From an uncultured Clostridium sp. (GTDB taxonomy: Bacteria > Bacillota > Clostridia > TANB77 > CAG-508): a DNA stretch of 64,000 nucleotides. A program made the position numbers and the translations under genes. Positions 1 through 8,983 of this stretch are shown in pieces (position 1 is the first letter of the stretch; the number at the start of each line of letters is the position of its first letter). The stretch is taken from the NCBI GenBank assembly GCA_958438515.1, contig CAUBRZ010000001.1, forward strand, positions 93,758-157,757, in the 5' to 3' direction. The notes under the pieces are model-generated. The model was not told the origin of the DNA and searched no databases. It was given only the letters and a program-made list of their open reading frames with translations.

Positions 1-1
1 G

Positions 2-379
2 ATAAAAGTACTATATGAACAAGAACTAGAAAAAGATATAATAAAAAAACTAGAAGAAAAAGGATATGAAACAAGTAAATGTAAGGTAACAGCACAAATA
101 TCTGATGATGAGAAAGAAACTAAAATTAATAAAATAAAGTTGAATATTGAAAAGAAAAATGATATTGAAAAAACAAATAAGCAAGATAATGAAACGGAAG
201 AAAAAATAGTAACACAAATACAAAAAATAAAAAAAGTAGATACAAATATTAAAATAAAAGATGACGAAGAAAAAGAAAATGAAAAACAAGTAAAAATAAC
301 AAAAACTGACATTCAAAATGTAAAAAAATTTTTAATTGAGGAATACGGGGTGAATGAAAAATGTTTAGAGATAAACTAA
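2..379 (+). CDS. spoIIIAF: Stage III sporulation protein AF, C-terminal part
   Basis: The reading frame is open from the left edge of the window and stops at 379, so the N-terminal membrane segments lie outside. What is visible is a lysine- and glutamate-rich soluble domain of about 125 residues ending in the FLIEEYGV motif typical of SpoIIIAF. In the family this protein belongs to the SpoIIIA-SpoIIQ channel between mother cell and forespore. The assignment rests on position as much as similarity: the last 19 bases overlap spoIIIAG and spoIIIAH follows, which is the canonical operon order. It would be expressed in the mother cell under SigE. Confidence 0.8.
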   Translation: MKVLYEQELEKDIIKKLEEKGYETSKCKVTAQISDDEKETKINKIKLNIEKKNDIEKTNKQDNETEEKIVTQIQKIKKVDTNIKIKDDEEKENEKQVKITKTDIQNVKKFLIEEYGVNEKCLEIN

Positions 380-984
380 AGAAGATAATTAATAAAAATG
401 AAGATGAAGTAGACGGAAATGACAAAAAGAAAATTGAAAATTTGGTATTTTTTGTTGTGATATTAATAATAACAATTGTTGTTATTAATATCATATGGAA
501 TGGAAACAAAAATAAAGATAATAAAGAGAATAATTTAGATAATAAACAGTTAGCGTCGACAAATCAAGGAAAAATAACAGATGAAAATTTACAGTCAACA
601 GATAATTTGGAAGAAAAACTGGAAAATATATTATCTAAAATACAAGGGGTAGGAGATGTAGATGTATGTATTAATTATTCAGAATCTAGTGAATTAATAG
701 CAATGTATAATGAAAATTCAAAAGTAAGTAATACAGAAGAAACTGACACATCAGGAGGAATAAGAAAAATACAAGAAACTGATTCACAAAAAGATATTGT
801 TTATAGAGAAGAAAATGGAGAAAAGATACCAATAACTAAAAAAGTGGTACAACCCAAAATAGAAGGTGCAATTATTACAGCAAAAGGTGCAGGTAATGCT
901 AATACAAAGTCAAATATTATTCAGGCAGTAGAAGCTGTTACTGGACTTGCAACTCATAAAATACAAGTATTTGAAAAAAATTAA
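361..984 (+). CDS. spoIIIAG: Stage III sporulation protein AG
   Basis: This 207-residue protein has a cytoplasmic lysine-rich start, one membrane helix near residues 29-47 (VFFVVILIITIVVINII), a charged linker and a C-terminal ring-forming domain. That domain shows the family pattern GVGDVDVCINY and, near the end, GAIITAKGAGNANTKSNI. SpoIIIAG oligomerises in the mother-cell membrane as part of the channel that contacts SpoIIQ across the intermembrane space. The start codon lies inside the end of spoIIIAF, indicating translational coupling. No defect is seen. Confidence 0.92.
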   Translation: MFRDKLKKIINKNEDEVDGNDKKKIENLVFFVVILIITIVVINIIWNGNKNKDNKENNLDNKQLASTNQGKITDENLQSTDNLEEKLENILSKIQGVGDVDVCINYSESSELIAMYNENSKVSNTEETDTSGGIRKIQETDSQKDIVYREENGEKIPITKKVVQPKIEGAIITAKGAGNANTKSNIIQAVEAVTGLATHKIQVFEKN

Positions 985-999
985 AAAGGGGGATTTTTT

Positions 1000-1633
1000 A
1001 TGAAATTATTAAAGAAAAATCAGGTTATTATATATGTAATAGCAATTATGCTTATGACTGCTCGGATATTTAAATTATACAACAAAACAAGATGGGAATT
1101 CTTTAGAAACTAGTGTAGAGATGGAGTCAAATGATGATACAAAATTAGCAAATATAGGTGACGCAACTTTAGTTAATAGTAGTGACATAGTAGATAATAA
1201 TGTTACATCAAATGAAGTAAAAGAACAACAAGAAAATAATACAAGTAAAACAGATACAATTTCAACTAGTAATAATGAAAACAATAGTGATGATTACTTT
1301 GTTAAGTCAAAATTAGAAAGGGATACTATGTATTCTCAAATGATAGAAACATATGAAAAAGTTTTAAATAGTAATAATTCATTAGAAACACAGAAACAAA
1401 CTGCAACTCAAGAGATTACAAAAATAAATGAAACTAAAAATAGTATTATGATATCTGAAAATCTTTTAAAGACAAAAGGGTTTGATAACAATATTATATT
1501 TGTAAATGGTCAAAGTATTAGTATTATTGTTGGAACACAAGAATTAAAGCAAGAAGAAGTTGCACAGATTCAAAATATAGTATCAAGAGAGATGAAAGCA
1601 CAAATAGAAAATATACATATTTCTACTAAATAA
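1000..1633 (+). CDS. spoIIIAH: Stage III sporulation protein AH, needs a +1 shift at an in-frame CGG
   Basis: A good ribosome binding site (AAGGGGG) precedes ATG 1000. The first 21 codons encode a membrane anchor, MKLLKKNQVIIYVIAIMLM then TA. Codon 22 is CGG (1063-1065), and frame 0 then stops at 1114-1116. Skipping the C at 1063 gives GYLNYTTKQDGNS and runs through the rest of the gene to 1633, ending with the ring-forming domain (NIIFVNGQSISIIVGTQEL). The corrected protein has 210 residues, normal for SpoIIIAH, the mother-cell partner of SpoIIQ. Either this is a one-base lesion or ribosomes shift +1 at CGG; identical sites in six other genes of the window favour the shift. Confidence 0.88.
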
Positions 1634-1636
1634 TAT

Positions 1637-1686
1637 AAAATGACAAAAACATTACCTAATTATTATAGGTTGTTTTTGTCATTTTT
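1637..1686 (+). terminator. Terminator after spoIIIAH, probably bidirectional
   Basis: The arm AAAATGACAAAAAC pairs with GTTTTTGTCATTTT, with T-runs on both strands. It closes the spoIIIA operon and overlaps the 3' end of the convergent HTH gene. Confidence 0.75.
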
Positions 1687-1868
1687 CTTATATATTTTCC
1701 AATTTCCTCATCAGTTAATTCTAATTCTATAATTAAATTATAAAGAACATCTCTTCTTGGTAAGTCTTCTTCATTGTCTATTCTGACATATTGTCTTAAG
1801 CTAATACCCAAAAGTTTAGCCATTTTTTCTTGAGTATAATTTCTAGATATTCTTTTTTCTTTAATCAT
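1656..1868 (-). CDS. Small XRE-type HTH DNA-binding protein
   Basis: The 70-residue product consists almost entirely of a Cro/C1-type helix-turn-helix: residues 10-40 read RNYTQEKMAKLLGISLRQYV, followed by a helical tail. Proteins of this size act as compact transcription regulators, but the target cannot be told from the sequence. AGGTGGTC precedes the ATG on the minus strand. The gene is convergent with spoIIIAH and divergent from the pilin-like gene, which it could regulate. Confidence 0.7.
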   Translation of the reverse strand: MIKEKRISRNYTQEKMAKLLGISLRQYVRIDNEEDLPRRDVLYNLIIELELTDEEIGKYIRKMTKTTYNN

Positions 1869-1991
1869 ATGACCACCTTTACTATTTAATTAAAACCATT
1901 ATTGCATAATTTATTTTAATTTTGTATTAACATTTAATGTCATGTATAGTATAAATAAATTAAATTTATACAGAAGAAAGAAGGAAAAGAT

Positions 1992-2279
1992 ATGAAAATA
2001 AAAGTTAATAATTATGGAATAACATTAATAGCGCTAGTAATAACTATAATAGTACTATTAATTCTAGCAGGAATAAGTATAGCTACTCTAACAGGAGAAA
2101 ATGGATTAATAACAAAAACAAGTAGTGCAAAAGAAAAGACAAAACAAGCAGAAGTAGAAGAAAGAGTTAAAATTGAAGTGCTAGGAAGTTATGGAACAGA
2201 TGGAAAGATAGATATTAATTTATTAAACAACAATTTAAAAGCACACATAATAGGATTAACTTATAAAAGTATAATTTAA
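1992..2279 (+). CDS. Type IV pilin-like N-terminal domain protein, short
   Basis: The 95-residue product starts with a prepilin leader (MKIKVNNYG) and a hydrophobic helix, ITLIALVITIIVLLILAGI, typical of class III signal/methylation domains. In related clostridial proteins this is followed by ATLTGENGLI and a longer globular part. Here the protein ends soon after LLNNNLKAHI, so it may be a truncated relic or a minor pseudopilin. No pilus assembly genes lie nearby. A ribosome binding site (AAGAAGGAAAAG) precedes ATG 1992. Confidence 0.6.
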   Translation: MKIKVNNYGITLIALVITIIVLLILAGISIATLTGENGLITKTSSAKEKTKQAEVEERVKIEVLGSYGTDGKIDINLLNNNLKAHIIGLTYKSII

Positions 2280-2369
2280 AATAAAAAATCTTTCTAAAAA
2301 GTGTTGTAAAAAAAATATTTATTGATATAATAAGTAAAGAAAAACAACAATTTAAGGGAGGATTTTTTT

Positions 2370-3515
2370 ATGATAAAAAGAGTAGGAATACTAGCAAATG
2401 GAGGAGATGTATCAGGGTTTAATGCAGTAATTAGGGCTATTGTCAAAACTGCAGAAAATCATGGAGTAGAATGTTATGGGATTATAGATGGATATAATGG
2501 ATTACTAAAAAAGGATTTTGAACTATTAACAACAGATGCAAATGGAGAAGCTATAGGAATTCTTCCAAAAGGTGGTTCAATAATAGGTTCGTCAACAAAT
2601 TCAAATATTTTTAATTATAAAGTGAAAAATGAAGATGGAACTGTAGAGTATAAAGATTTATCAGAACAAGCAATAAATAACATAAAAGAATTTGGGTTTG
2701 ATTGTATATTTACATTAGGAGGAGATGGAACACAAAAATCAGCAAGAGACTTTTCAACTAAAGGAGTAAATATTATAGGAGTTCCAAAAACAATTGATAA
2801 TGACGTTGCTTGTACAGAAATAACATTTGGATATAATACAGCAGTATCAGTAGCTATGGAAGCTTTAGATAGATTACACACAACAGGTGAAACACATCAT
2901 AGGATTATGGTATTAGAAGTTATGGGAAGATATGCTGGATGGATTGCTTTAGAATCAGCAATAGCAGGAGGCGCAGATGTTGCACTAATTCCAGAAATTC
3001 CATATGATATAAATAGAGTAGCAACTAAAATTGAAAACAGAAAGAAAAGAGGAAAAAACTTTAGTGTAGTAGTTGTTGCAGAAGGAGCAAAGCCAAAAGA
3101 TGGAGAAATGGTAGTCTCAAATGTAAGAAATAATGGAGCAGGAGTAGATAACACAAAACTAGGTGGAATAGGACAAGTTGTTGCAAAACAATTAGAAGAA
3201 TTAACAGGATTAGAGGCTAGAAATACAACTTTAGGATATATGCAAAGAGGAGGAACACCAACAGCATTTGATAGAGTATTATCAACTAAATATGGAACAA
3301 AGGCAATGGAACTTGCATTAGAAGGAAAATTTGGAACACTAGTAGTAATAAAAGATGGAAAATTAGATTGTGTTTCATTAGAAGAAGTTGTTGGTAAAAA
3401 TACAAAAATAGGAGCAGTATCTGGAAATACAGCAGAAAGTAACCTAAGAAAAGTAACAATGGATGATGATTTAGTAAAAACAGCAAGAGATATTGGAATT
3501 AATTTAGGTGATTAA
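2370..3515 (+). CDS. pfkA: 6-phosphofructokinase
   Basis: This 381-residue protein phosphorylates fructose 6-phosphate to the 1,6-bisphosphate in glycolysis. Visible motifs are GILANGGDVSGFN (nucleotide loop), LGGDGTQKSA, the catalytic PKTIDND and MGRYAGWIAL. The combination GGDGT with PKTIDND is notable: in the family the glycine of GGDG points to ATP, while lysine in PKTIDND is typical of PPi-type and group III enzymes. The phosphate donor is therefore uncertain. The start follows AAGGGAGG. A small membrane-anchored gene follows after 24 bases and may share the transcript. Confidence 0.93.
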   Translation: MIKRVGILANGGDVSGFNAVIRAIVKTAENHGVECYGIIDGYNGLLKKDFELLTTDANGEAIGILPKGGSIIGSSTNSNIFNYKVKNEDGTVEYKDLSEQAINNIKEFGFDCIFTLGGDGTQKSARDFSTKGVNIIGVPKTIDNDVACTEITFGYNTAVSVAMEALDRLHTTGETHHRIMVLEVMGRYAGWIALESAIAGGADVALIPEIPYDINRVATKIENRKKRGKNFSVVVVAEGAKPKDGEMVVSNVRNNGAGVDNTKLGGIGQVVAKQLEELTGLEARNTTLGYMQRGGTPTAFDRVLSTKYGTKAMELALEGKFGTLVVIKDGKLDCVSLEEVVGKNTKIGAVSGNTAESNLRKVTMDDDLVKTARDIGINLGD

Positions 3516-3539
3516 AAAGTGTGAAAGGATTAAACACAA

Positions 3540-4184
3540 ATGAGTAAAAATAAAAAAATTGTAATAATGATTTCCATAATTATAATAATTGTAATAATAG
3601 TAACAGGAGTAGTTTGCTATTTTCTTAGAAACAAGAATAATAATAATCCAAGTTCAAAAATAAGCAAATTATATGAAAAATTAAAATCAGACAATTCATA
3701 TACATTCACACAAACATTAGATAATGAAAATAAAATGTATTATGCAAAAAAAGAAGGAAAAGCATATATTGATATTTTTGAAGATGGACAAGAAAATAAA
3801 ACAATTGTAACAGAAGGTAACACATATTTAGTAAATGATGATGAAAAAACATATTATATTTATAATAACAATGAAACAGATTTTAATAAAATAGAAAATC
3901 AATTATCTGAATTAAAAGACATGGAAAACAAAAAAGGAAAAGAAAAAATAGGAAATACAACTTATTATTATGAAGAATATGATAGTATAACAGAATTTAT
4001 TATTCAAAATAGTTTTTATAATATAGAAGAAAACAAACCAAAAACAAGATTTTATTTTGATGGAGATGAATTAAAATATATAAAAACTATAATTAACAAT
4101 AAGCAAGAATTAACCAAAATTGATATTTCGAATAAAGTTGATAATAAATTATTTGAAATATCATCAGATTATCAAAAAAAGTAA
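3540..4184 (+). CDS. Membrane-anchored extracytoplasmic protein of unknown function
   Basis: The 214-residue product has one N-terminal membrane helix at residues 7-29 (IVIMISIIIIIVIIVTGVV) and an outside domain of about 180 residues. The domain is built of short beta-like stretches rich in Tyr, Asn and Lys. The arrangement resembles LolA/LppX-like or copper-amine-oxidase-like sheet proteins, but no family signature is visible. It follows pfkA after 24 bases and precedes the valS T-box leader. Confidence 0.65.
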   Translation: MSKNKKIVIMISIIIIIVIIVTGVVCYFLRNKNNNNPSSKISKLYEKLKSDNSYTFTQTLDNENKMYYAKKEGKAYIDIFEDGQENKTIVTEGNTYLVNDDEKTYYIYNNNETDFNKIENQLSELKDMENKKGKEKIGNTTYYYEEYDSITEFIIQNSFYNIEENKPKTRFYFDGDELKYIKTIINNKQELTKIDISNKVDNKLFEISSDYQKK

Positions 4185-4224
4185 AAAAGACTTGTAATTT
4201 ATGTAAAAATATGTAATAATATAA

Positions 4225-4497
4225 ACATAAATAATTAAAGACAATAAAAAAGAGGAGTATGTTTATACTTGAATTTAAAAGAGAAAAGAAGTCATTGGCT
4301 GAAAGCTTCTTAATAAAAGGTAAACAGAAGGTAGCTTTTTTGTTAATATTCTGAGAAATATAAATTAGGAATATTCGTTTTAGCAACGTTACTAGCTAAT
4401 AGAGATATAATTTATAATAGTATTATTAAAAATTATAAGTAAGGTGGTACCGCAAGAAATATTCTCGCCCTTATATAGGGCGAGTTTTTGTTTTTTT
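4225..4497 (+). promoter_or_regulatory. T-box leader of valS
   Basis: The leader contains the conserved T-box sequence AAGGTGGTACCGC at 4441-4453, followed by a GC-rich terminator (CTCGCCC, loop, GGGCGAG, then a T-run, 4464-4490) just before valS. In this family an uncharged tRNA pairs with the leader and favours the antiterminator. A GUA triplet near 4331 (GAAGGTAGC) could be the valine specifier, but I did not fold stem I. Confidence 0.9.
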
Positions 4498-4522
4498 ATA
4501 ATATAAAAAGGAGGAAAATTAT

Positions 4523-7183
4523 ATGTTAAAAGAAAAATACAATCCAAGAGAATTTGAAGAAAAATTATATAACAGTTGGGAGGAAAAAGGATATTTTAAA
4601 CCAAGTATGGATAAAACTAAAGAAAGCTATTGTATCATGATGCCACCACCAAATGTAACAGGAAAATTACATATGGGGCATGCATTAGATGGAACAATTC
4701 AAGATGTATTAATTCGTTTTAAAAGAATGCAAGGATATAATACTTTATGGCTACCGGGATCAGACCATGCATCTATTTCAACTGAAATGAAAGTGGTTCA
4801 AAAATTAAAGCAAGAGGGAAAGACAAAACAAGATTTAGGAAGAGAAAAGTTTTTAGAAGAAGCATGGGATTGGACTAAATTATATGGAGGAACAATTCAA
4901 GAACAGCAAAGAAAGTTAGGGTGTTCTTGTGATTGGGATAGAAGAAGATTTACATTAGATGAAGGTTTATCAGATGCTGTTTTAGAAGAATTTATAAACT
5001 TATATAATCAGGGATATATATATAAAGGAACAAGAATGGTAAACTGGTGTCCAAATTGTAATACAGCAATATCTGATGCAGAAGTAGAATACAAGGAAGA
5101 AGCTTCACATTTATGGCATCTAAGATATAAAATAAAAGATGAAGATAAATACATTGAAGTAGCAACAACAAGACCAGAAACTATGCTTGGGGACACGGCA
5201 GTTGCTGTTAATCCGGAAGATGAAAGATATAAAGATATAATAGGTAAAACTTGCATAGTACCAATTGTAAATAGAGAAATTCCAATTATAGCAGATGACT
5301 TTGTAGAAAAAGAATTTGGGACAGGATGTGTTAAAATAACACCAAGCCATGATCCAAATGATTATCAAGCAGGAAAGAGAAATAACTTAGAATTTATAGA
5401 AGTATTTAATGCTAAAACAATAATGAAAGATTTAATGCCAGAAGTAAAAGGAATGAAAGCAATTGAAGCTAGACCTATTATTGTAAAAAAATTAGAAGAA
5501 TTAGGAGCATTAGTTTCAACAGAGGAATATACACACAATGTTGGAAAGTGTGAAAGATGTAAAACAACAATTGAACCACGTATTTCTGAGCAATGGTTTG
5601 TAAAAATGGAAGAATTAGCAAAACCAGCAATAGAAGCTGTAAAAAAAGATGATGTTAAATTTGTTCCAAAAAGATATGAAAAAACGTATTTTAATTGGAT
5701 GGAAAATATTCAAGATTGGTGTATATCAAGACAATTGTGGTGGGGGCATAGGATACCAGCATATTATTGTGAACAATGTGGACATATAAATGTGGCAAAA
5801 GCAATGCCAGAAAAATGTGGAAAATGTGGTTCTGATAAATTATATCAAGATCCAGATACATTGGATACTTGGTTTAGTTCAGCCTTATGGCCATTTTCAA
5901 CATTAGGTTGGCCAAATAAAGAAGCAGAAGATTTAAAAACATTTTATCCAACAAATGTATTAGTAACAGGATATGACATAATTTTCTTTTGGGTTGCAAG
6001 AATGGTATTTTCAGGATTATATGTAATGGGAGAAAAACCATTTAGTGATGTATTAATTCATGGAATAGTACGTGATAGTCAAGGAAGAAAAATGTCTAAA
6101 ACATTAGGAAATGGTATTGATCCAATAGAAGTGATAGAAAAATACGGGGCTGATAGTATGAGATTTTCAGTATTATCAGGAACAACTATGGGAAATGATA
6201 TAAGATACATGCCAGAAAAACTAGAGCAAGCATCAAATTTTGCAAACAAAATATGGAATGCAGCTAAATTTATAATAATGAACATGGTACAAAAAGAAGA
6301 GATACTTAAATTTAAACAAGAAAACTATGACGAAAAAACTGGTAAATACAAAGAAGATTCATTAAAAATAGAAGATAAATGGATTATTAACAAATTAGAC
6401 AAATTAGTATCTGAAATAACTAATAATATAGAAAATTATGACTTAGGAGTTGCACTAGATAAGATATATAGCTTTATATGGAATGAGTTTTGTGATTGGT
6501 ATATAGAAATGGTAAAACCTAGACTATATAGCGATAACAAAGAAGAAAAGATAAGAGTTTGTTATGTATTAAATTATGTATTTAGTATATCTATGAAACT
6601 TTTACATCCATTTATGCCATTTGTAACAACTAAAATATATAGTAGTTTAGTACAAGAAGATGAGAAAGAACTAATGGTGTCTAAATGGCCAGAACAAAAA
6701 GAAAAATTTAATTATGATAAAGATGAAGAAATAATTGAAAAAATAAAAGACATGATTGTGGAAATACGAAATGTAAGAAATACAAAAAATATACATCCAA
6801 GTAGAAAATCAAAATTGATATTTGTAACAACAAAATATGAAAATGAATTAAAACAATTAGAACAGATAATATTAAAATTAGGATTTGGAGAAGAAATAAT
6901 AATAAAAAACAGCAAACAAGACATACCACAAAACACTATTAATATCATAATGGAAGCAATAGAACTATATATACCACAAGAAGGTCTAATAGATTTAGAA
7001 GAAGAAAGAAAAAGATTGGAAGATGAAAAAGAAAGATTAGAAAAAGAAGTTGCAAGATGTGAAAAAATGTTAACAAATCCAGGCTTTATAAATAAAGCGC
7101 CACAAACAAAAATAGAAGAAGAAAGACAAAAACTTGAAAAATATAAAGAAATGCTTAATAAGGTTATGGAAAACTTTAAATAA
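4523..7183 (+). CDS. valS: Valyl-tRNA synthetase
   Basis: This 886-residue class I synthetase charges tRNA-Val. The HIGH-type motif is in PPPNVTGKLHMGHA (residues 42-55) and the KMSKS loop is RKMSKTLGN (near residue 523). The editing domain has TTRPETMLGDTAVAV. Two zinc-knuckle-like clusters are visible (CPNC and CEQCGHINVAKAMPEKCGKC). The C-terminus is the usual ValRS coiled coil (LEEERKRLEDEKERLEKEV). ATG 4523 follows AAAAGGAGG. A T-box leader upstream links expression to the charging level of tRNA-Val. Confidence 0.98.
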   Translation: MLKEKYNPREFEEKLYNSWEEKGYFKPSMDKTKESYCIMMPPPNVTGKLHMGHALDGTIQDVLIRFKRMQGYNTLWLPGSDHASISTEMKVVQKLKQEGKTKQDLGREKFLEEAWDWTKLYGGTIQEQQRKLGCSCDWDRRRFTLDEGLSDAVLEEFINLYNQGYIYKGTRMVNWCPNCNTAISDAEVEYKEEASHLWHLRYKIKDEDKYIEVATTRPETMLGDTAVAVNPEDERYKDIIGKTCIVPIVNREIPIIADDFVEKEFGTGCVKITPSHDPNDYQAGKRNNLEFIEVFNAKTIMKDLMPEVKGMKAIEARPIIVKKLEELGALVSTEEYTHNVGKCERCKTTIEPRISEQWFVKMEELAKPAIEAVKKDDVKFVPKRYEKTYFNWMENIQDWCISRQLWWGHRIPAYYCEQCGHINVAKAMPEKCGKCGSDKLYQDPDTLDTWFSSALWPFSTLGWPNKEAEDLKTFYPTNVLVTGYDIIFFWVARMVFSGLYVMGEKPFSDVLIHGIVRDSQGRKMSKTLGNGIDPIEVIEKYGADSMRFSVLSGTTMGNDIRYMPEKLEQASNFANKIWNAAKFIIMNMVQKEEILKFKQENYDEKTGKYKEDSLKIEDKWIINKLDKLVSEITNNIENYDLGVALDKIYSFIWNEFCDWYIEMVKPRLYSDNKEEKIRVCYVLNYVFSISMKLLHPFMPFVTTKIYSSLVQEDEKELMVSKWPEQKEKFNYDKDEEIIEKIKDMIVEIRNVRNTKNIHPSRKSKLIFVTTKYENELKQLEQIILKLGFGEEIIIKNSKQDIPQNTINIIMEAIELYIPQEGLIDLEEERKRLEDEKERLEKEVARCEKMLTNPGFINKAPQTKIEEERQKLEKYKEMLNKVMENFK

Positions 7184-7203
7184 TAAAGTTTTATATAATT
7201 AAA

Positions 7204-7253
7204 GGACATCTTAAATATTGGAAAATGTATCTAATATTTAAGATGTATTTTTT
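7204..7253 (+). terminator. Terminator after valS
   Basis: The arm ACATCTTAAATATT pairs with AATATTTAAGATGT across a short loop, and a T-run follows. Confidence 0.8.
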
Positions 7254-7282
7254 TGTCGATAAGATCTTAGTAATCGACAAAA
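7251..7282. repeat. Perfect 10-bp inverted repeat upstream of spoIIAA
   Basis: TTTTGTCGAT (7251-7260) and ATCGACAAAA (7273-7282) form a perfect inverted repeat around a 12-base spacer, 75 bases before spoIIAA. A single copy of TTTTGTCGAT recurs at 8932-8941, just after sigF. It could be an operator or part of a terminator; no binding protein can be named. Confidence 0.5.
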
Positions 7283-7357
7283 CTTCTTATTTTTTACTCT
7301 TGGAAAATAATGGAAAAAGTATTATAATACAAAAAGAAAACTAACAAGGAGGTTAAT

Positions 7358-7663
7358 ATGGAGTCAAAATTTTATGAAGAGGACAAGCTTCTAGTTTTTA
7401 AAATAACTGATGAAATGGATGACCATAATGTACAAATGATAAGGAGGAAAGCAGACTATGAAATTGAAAGATATATGCCTAAAAGAATTATATTTGATTT
7501 TGATAATGTTACTTTCATGGACAGCGCCGGAATAGGATTTATTATTGGAAGATATAAATTCGCAAAAATGTTAGGTGCTAAATTAGAATTAAGTAACTTA
7601 ACTCAAAGTGTAAAAAAAATCTTTGAAATGAGTGGAATACTAAAATTAATATCAGTAGCCTAA
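7358..7663 (+). CDS. spoIIAA: Anti-sigma F factor antagonist
   Basis: This 101-residue STAS-domain protein carries the phosphorylation motif in VTFMDSAGIGFIIGRY, where the serine of DSAG is the family phosphosite. When unphosphorylated it captures SpoIIAB and frees SigF in the forespore. It is the first gene of spoIIAA-spoIIAB-sigF, preceded by AAGGAGG. In the family the operon is read from a SigH promoter; sigH itself lies at 60.5 kb, but no clear SigH promoter is visible here. Confidence 0.95.
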   Translation: MESKFYEEDKLLVFKITDEMDDHNVQMIRRKADYEIERYMPKRIIFDFDNVTFMDSAGIGFIIGRYKFAKMLGAKLELSNLTQSVKKIFEMSGILKLISVA

Positions 7664-7699
7664 TATTTATTAATAAATTTATAAGAAGGGAAAAGAAAA

Positions 7700-8176
7700 A
7701 TGAAAGAAGTTTTTAATAATGAAATGAAATTAGAATTTATTAGCAAATCTTCTAATGAATCATTTGCAAGAATTGCAGTTGCAGCATTTGCGTCTCAATT
7801 AGATCCTACAATAGAAGAATTAGCAGATATAAAAACAGCAGTTTCAGAAGCAGTTACGAACTGTATAATACATGGATATGAGAAAAAACAAGGAATTGTA
7901 AAAATATCTGCAAAATTAAAAGAAAATGAAATAAAAATAGAAATATCAGACAAAGGAAAGGGAATTGAAAATATTGAAGAAGCAAAAGAGCCACTTTACA
8001 CAACAAAACCTAATTTAGAAAGATCTGGAATGGGATTTACAATAATGGAAAGTTTTATGGATGAAATGGAAGTACAATCTATATTAGGACTCGGAACAAA
8101 AGTAACCATGACAAAAATAATTAAACAAAAAGAACCAAACGAAGATGAAGAATTTGAAATGGTTGTAAAAGACTAA
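7700..8176 (+). CDS. spoIIAB: Anti-sigma F factor, serine kinase
   Basis: The 158-residue protein is a GHKL-fold kinase. The N-box is in IKTAVSEAVTNCIIHGY, the G1 box in ISDKGKGIENI and the G2 region in RSGMGFTIMESFMD. It binds and inactivates SigF and phosphorylates SpoIIAA. The C-terminus is about ten acidic residues longer than usual. The start follows AAGGGAAAAG, 36 bases after spoIIAA. Confidence 0.95.
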   Translation: MKEVFNNEMKLEFISKSSNESFARIAVAAFASQLDPTIEELADIKTAVSEAVTNCIIHGYEKKQGIVKISAKLKENEIKIEISDKGKGIENIEEAKEPLYTTKPNLERSGMGFTIMESFMDEMEVQSILGLGTKVTMTKIIKQKEPNEDEEFEMVVKD

Positions 8177-8197
8177 AGAGGAAAAGTGGGGAAATTT

Positions 8198-8924
8198 ATG
8201 TACGAAAATGACATTGAATCAATAAAAAAAGCCCAAGAAGGAGACAAAGAAGAACTAGAAAGATTAATACAAAATAATAACCGGATTAATATGGAGTATA
8301 GTAAGAAGATTTAATGGGAGAGGATATGAATTAGAAGATTTATATCAAATTGGATGTATGGGTTTTATAAAGTCTATAAAAAGATTTGATACCAATTTTG
8401 AAGTAAAGCTATCAACATATGCAGTTCCATATATGATAGGAGAAATAAAAAGATTTATCAGAGATGATGGACCTATTAAAGTAAGTAGAAGCATAAAAGA
8501 GTTGGGAACAAAAATAAGAGAATTACAAAGGCAATATTTAAATCAAAATGGAGAAGAAATAAAAATAGAACAAATACAAAAAGAACTTAAAATATCTAAA
8601 GAAGATATATCACTTGCCTTAGAGGCAACAAGAAATGTAGAATCAATTGAAAATGCAACATATACAAGCAATAAAGATGGAAACACAATTAACTTAATTG
8701 AAAAAATTTCAACACAAGAAAATGAAGAAGAAAAATTAATAAATAAATTAACAATAAATGAACTAATAAACAGTCTAGAAAAAAGAGATAAAGAAGTAAT
8801 ACTTTTAAGATACTATAAAGAAAAAACACAATCACAAGTAGCAAAAATATTAGGGGTAACACAAGTGCAAGTATCTAGAATAGAACGAAGGATTTTGAAT
8901 ACAATGGGGACAGGACTGAAATAG
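8198..8924 (+). CDS. sigF: RNA polymerase sigma-F factor, needs a +1 shift at an in-frame CGG
   Basis: ATG 8198 starts MYENDIESIKKAQEGDKEEL. Codon 29 is CGG (8282-8284), placed between codons for Asn and the expected Gly of the NNNGLIWSIVRRF region 2.1 motif. Skipping one C restores GLIWSIVRRFNGRGYELEDL and the rest of a normal sigma-70 family protein (regions 2, 3 and 4, with a C-terminal HTH TQSQVAKILGVTQVQVSRIE). The corrected length is 241 residues. SigF is essential for the forespore programme, so a plain null mutation is unlikely in a genome that keeps the whole sporulation set. Confidence 0.92.
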
Positions 8925-8983
8925 TTCATTTTTTTGTCGATATTTGAAATGTGTGAATATCTTAAAAGGGGAGGAACTAAAAA

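Noticed and set aside
7254..7282. Reading the palindrome before spoIIAA as a SigH promoter
   Set aside because: It does not match the SigH consensus (AGGANNT then GAAT), so only the inverted repeat is reported.
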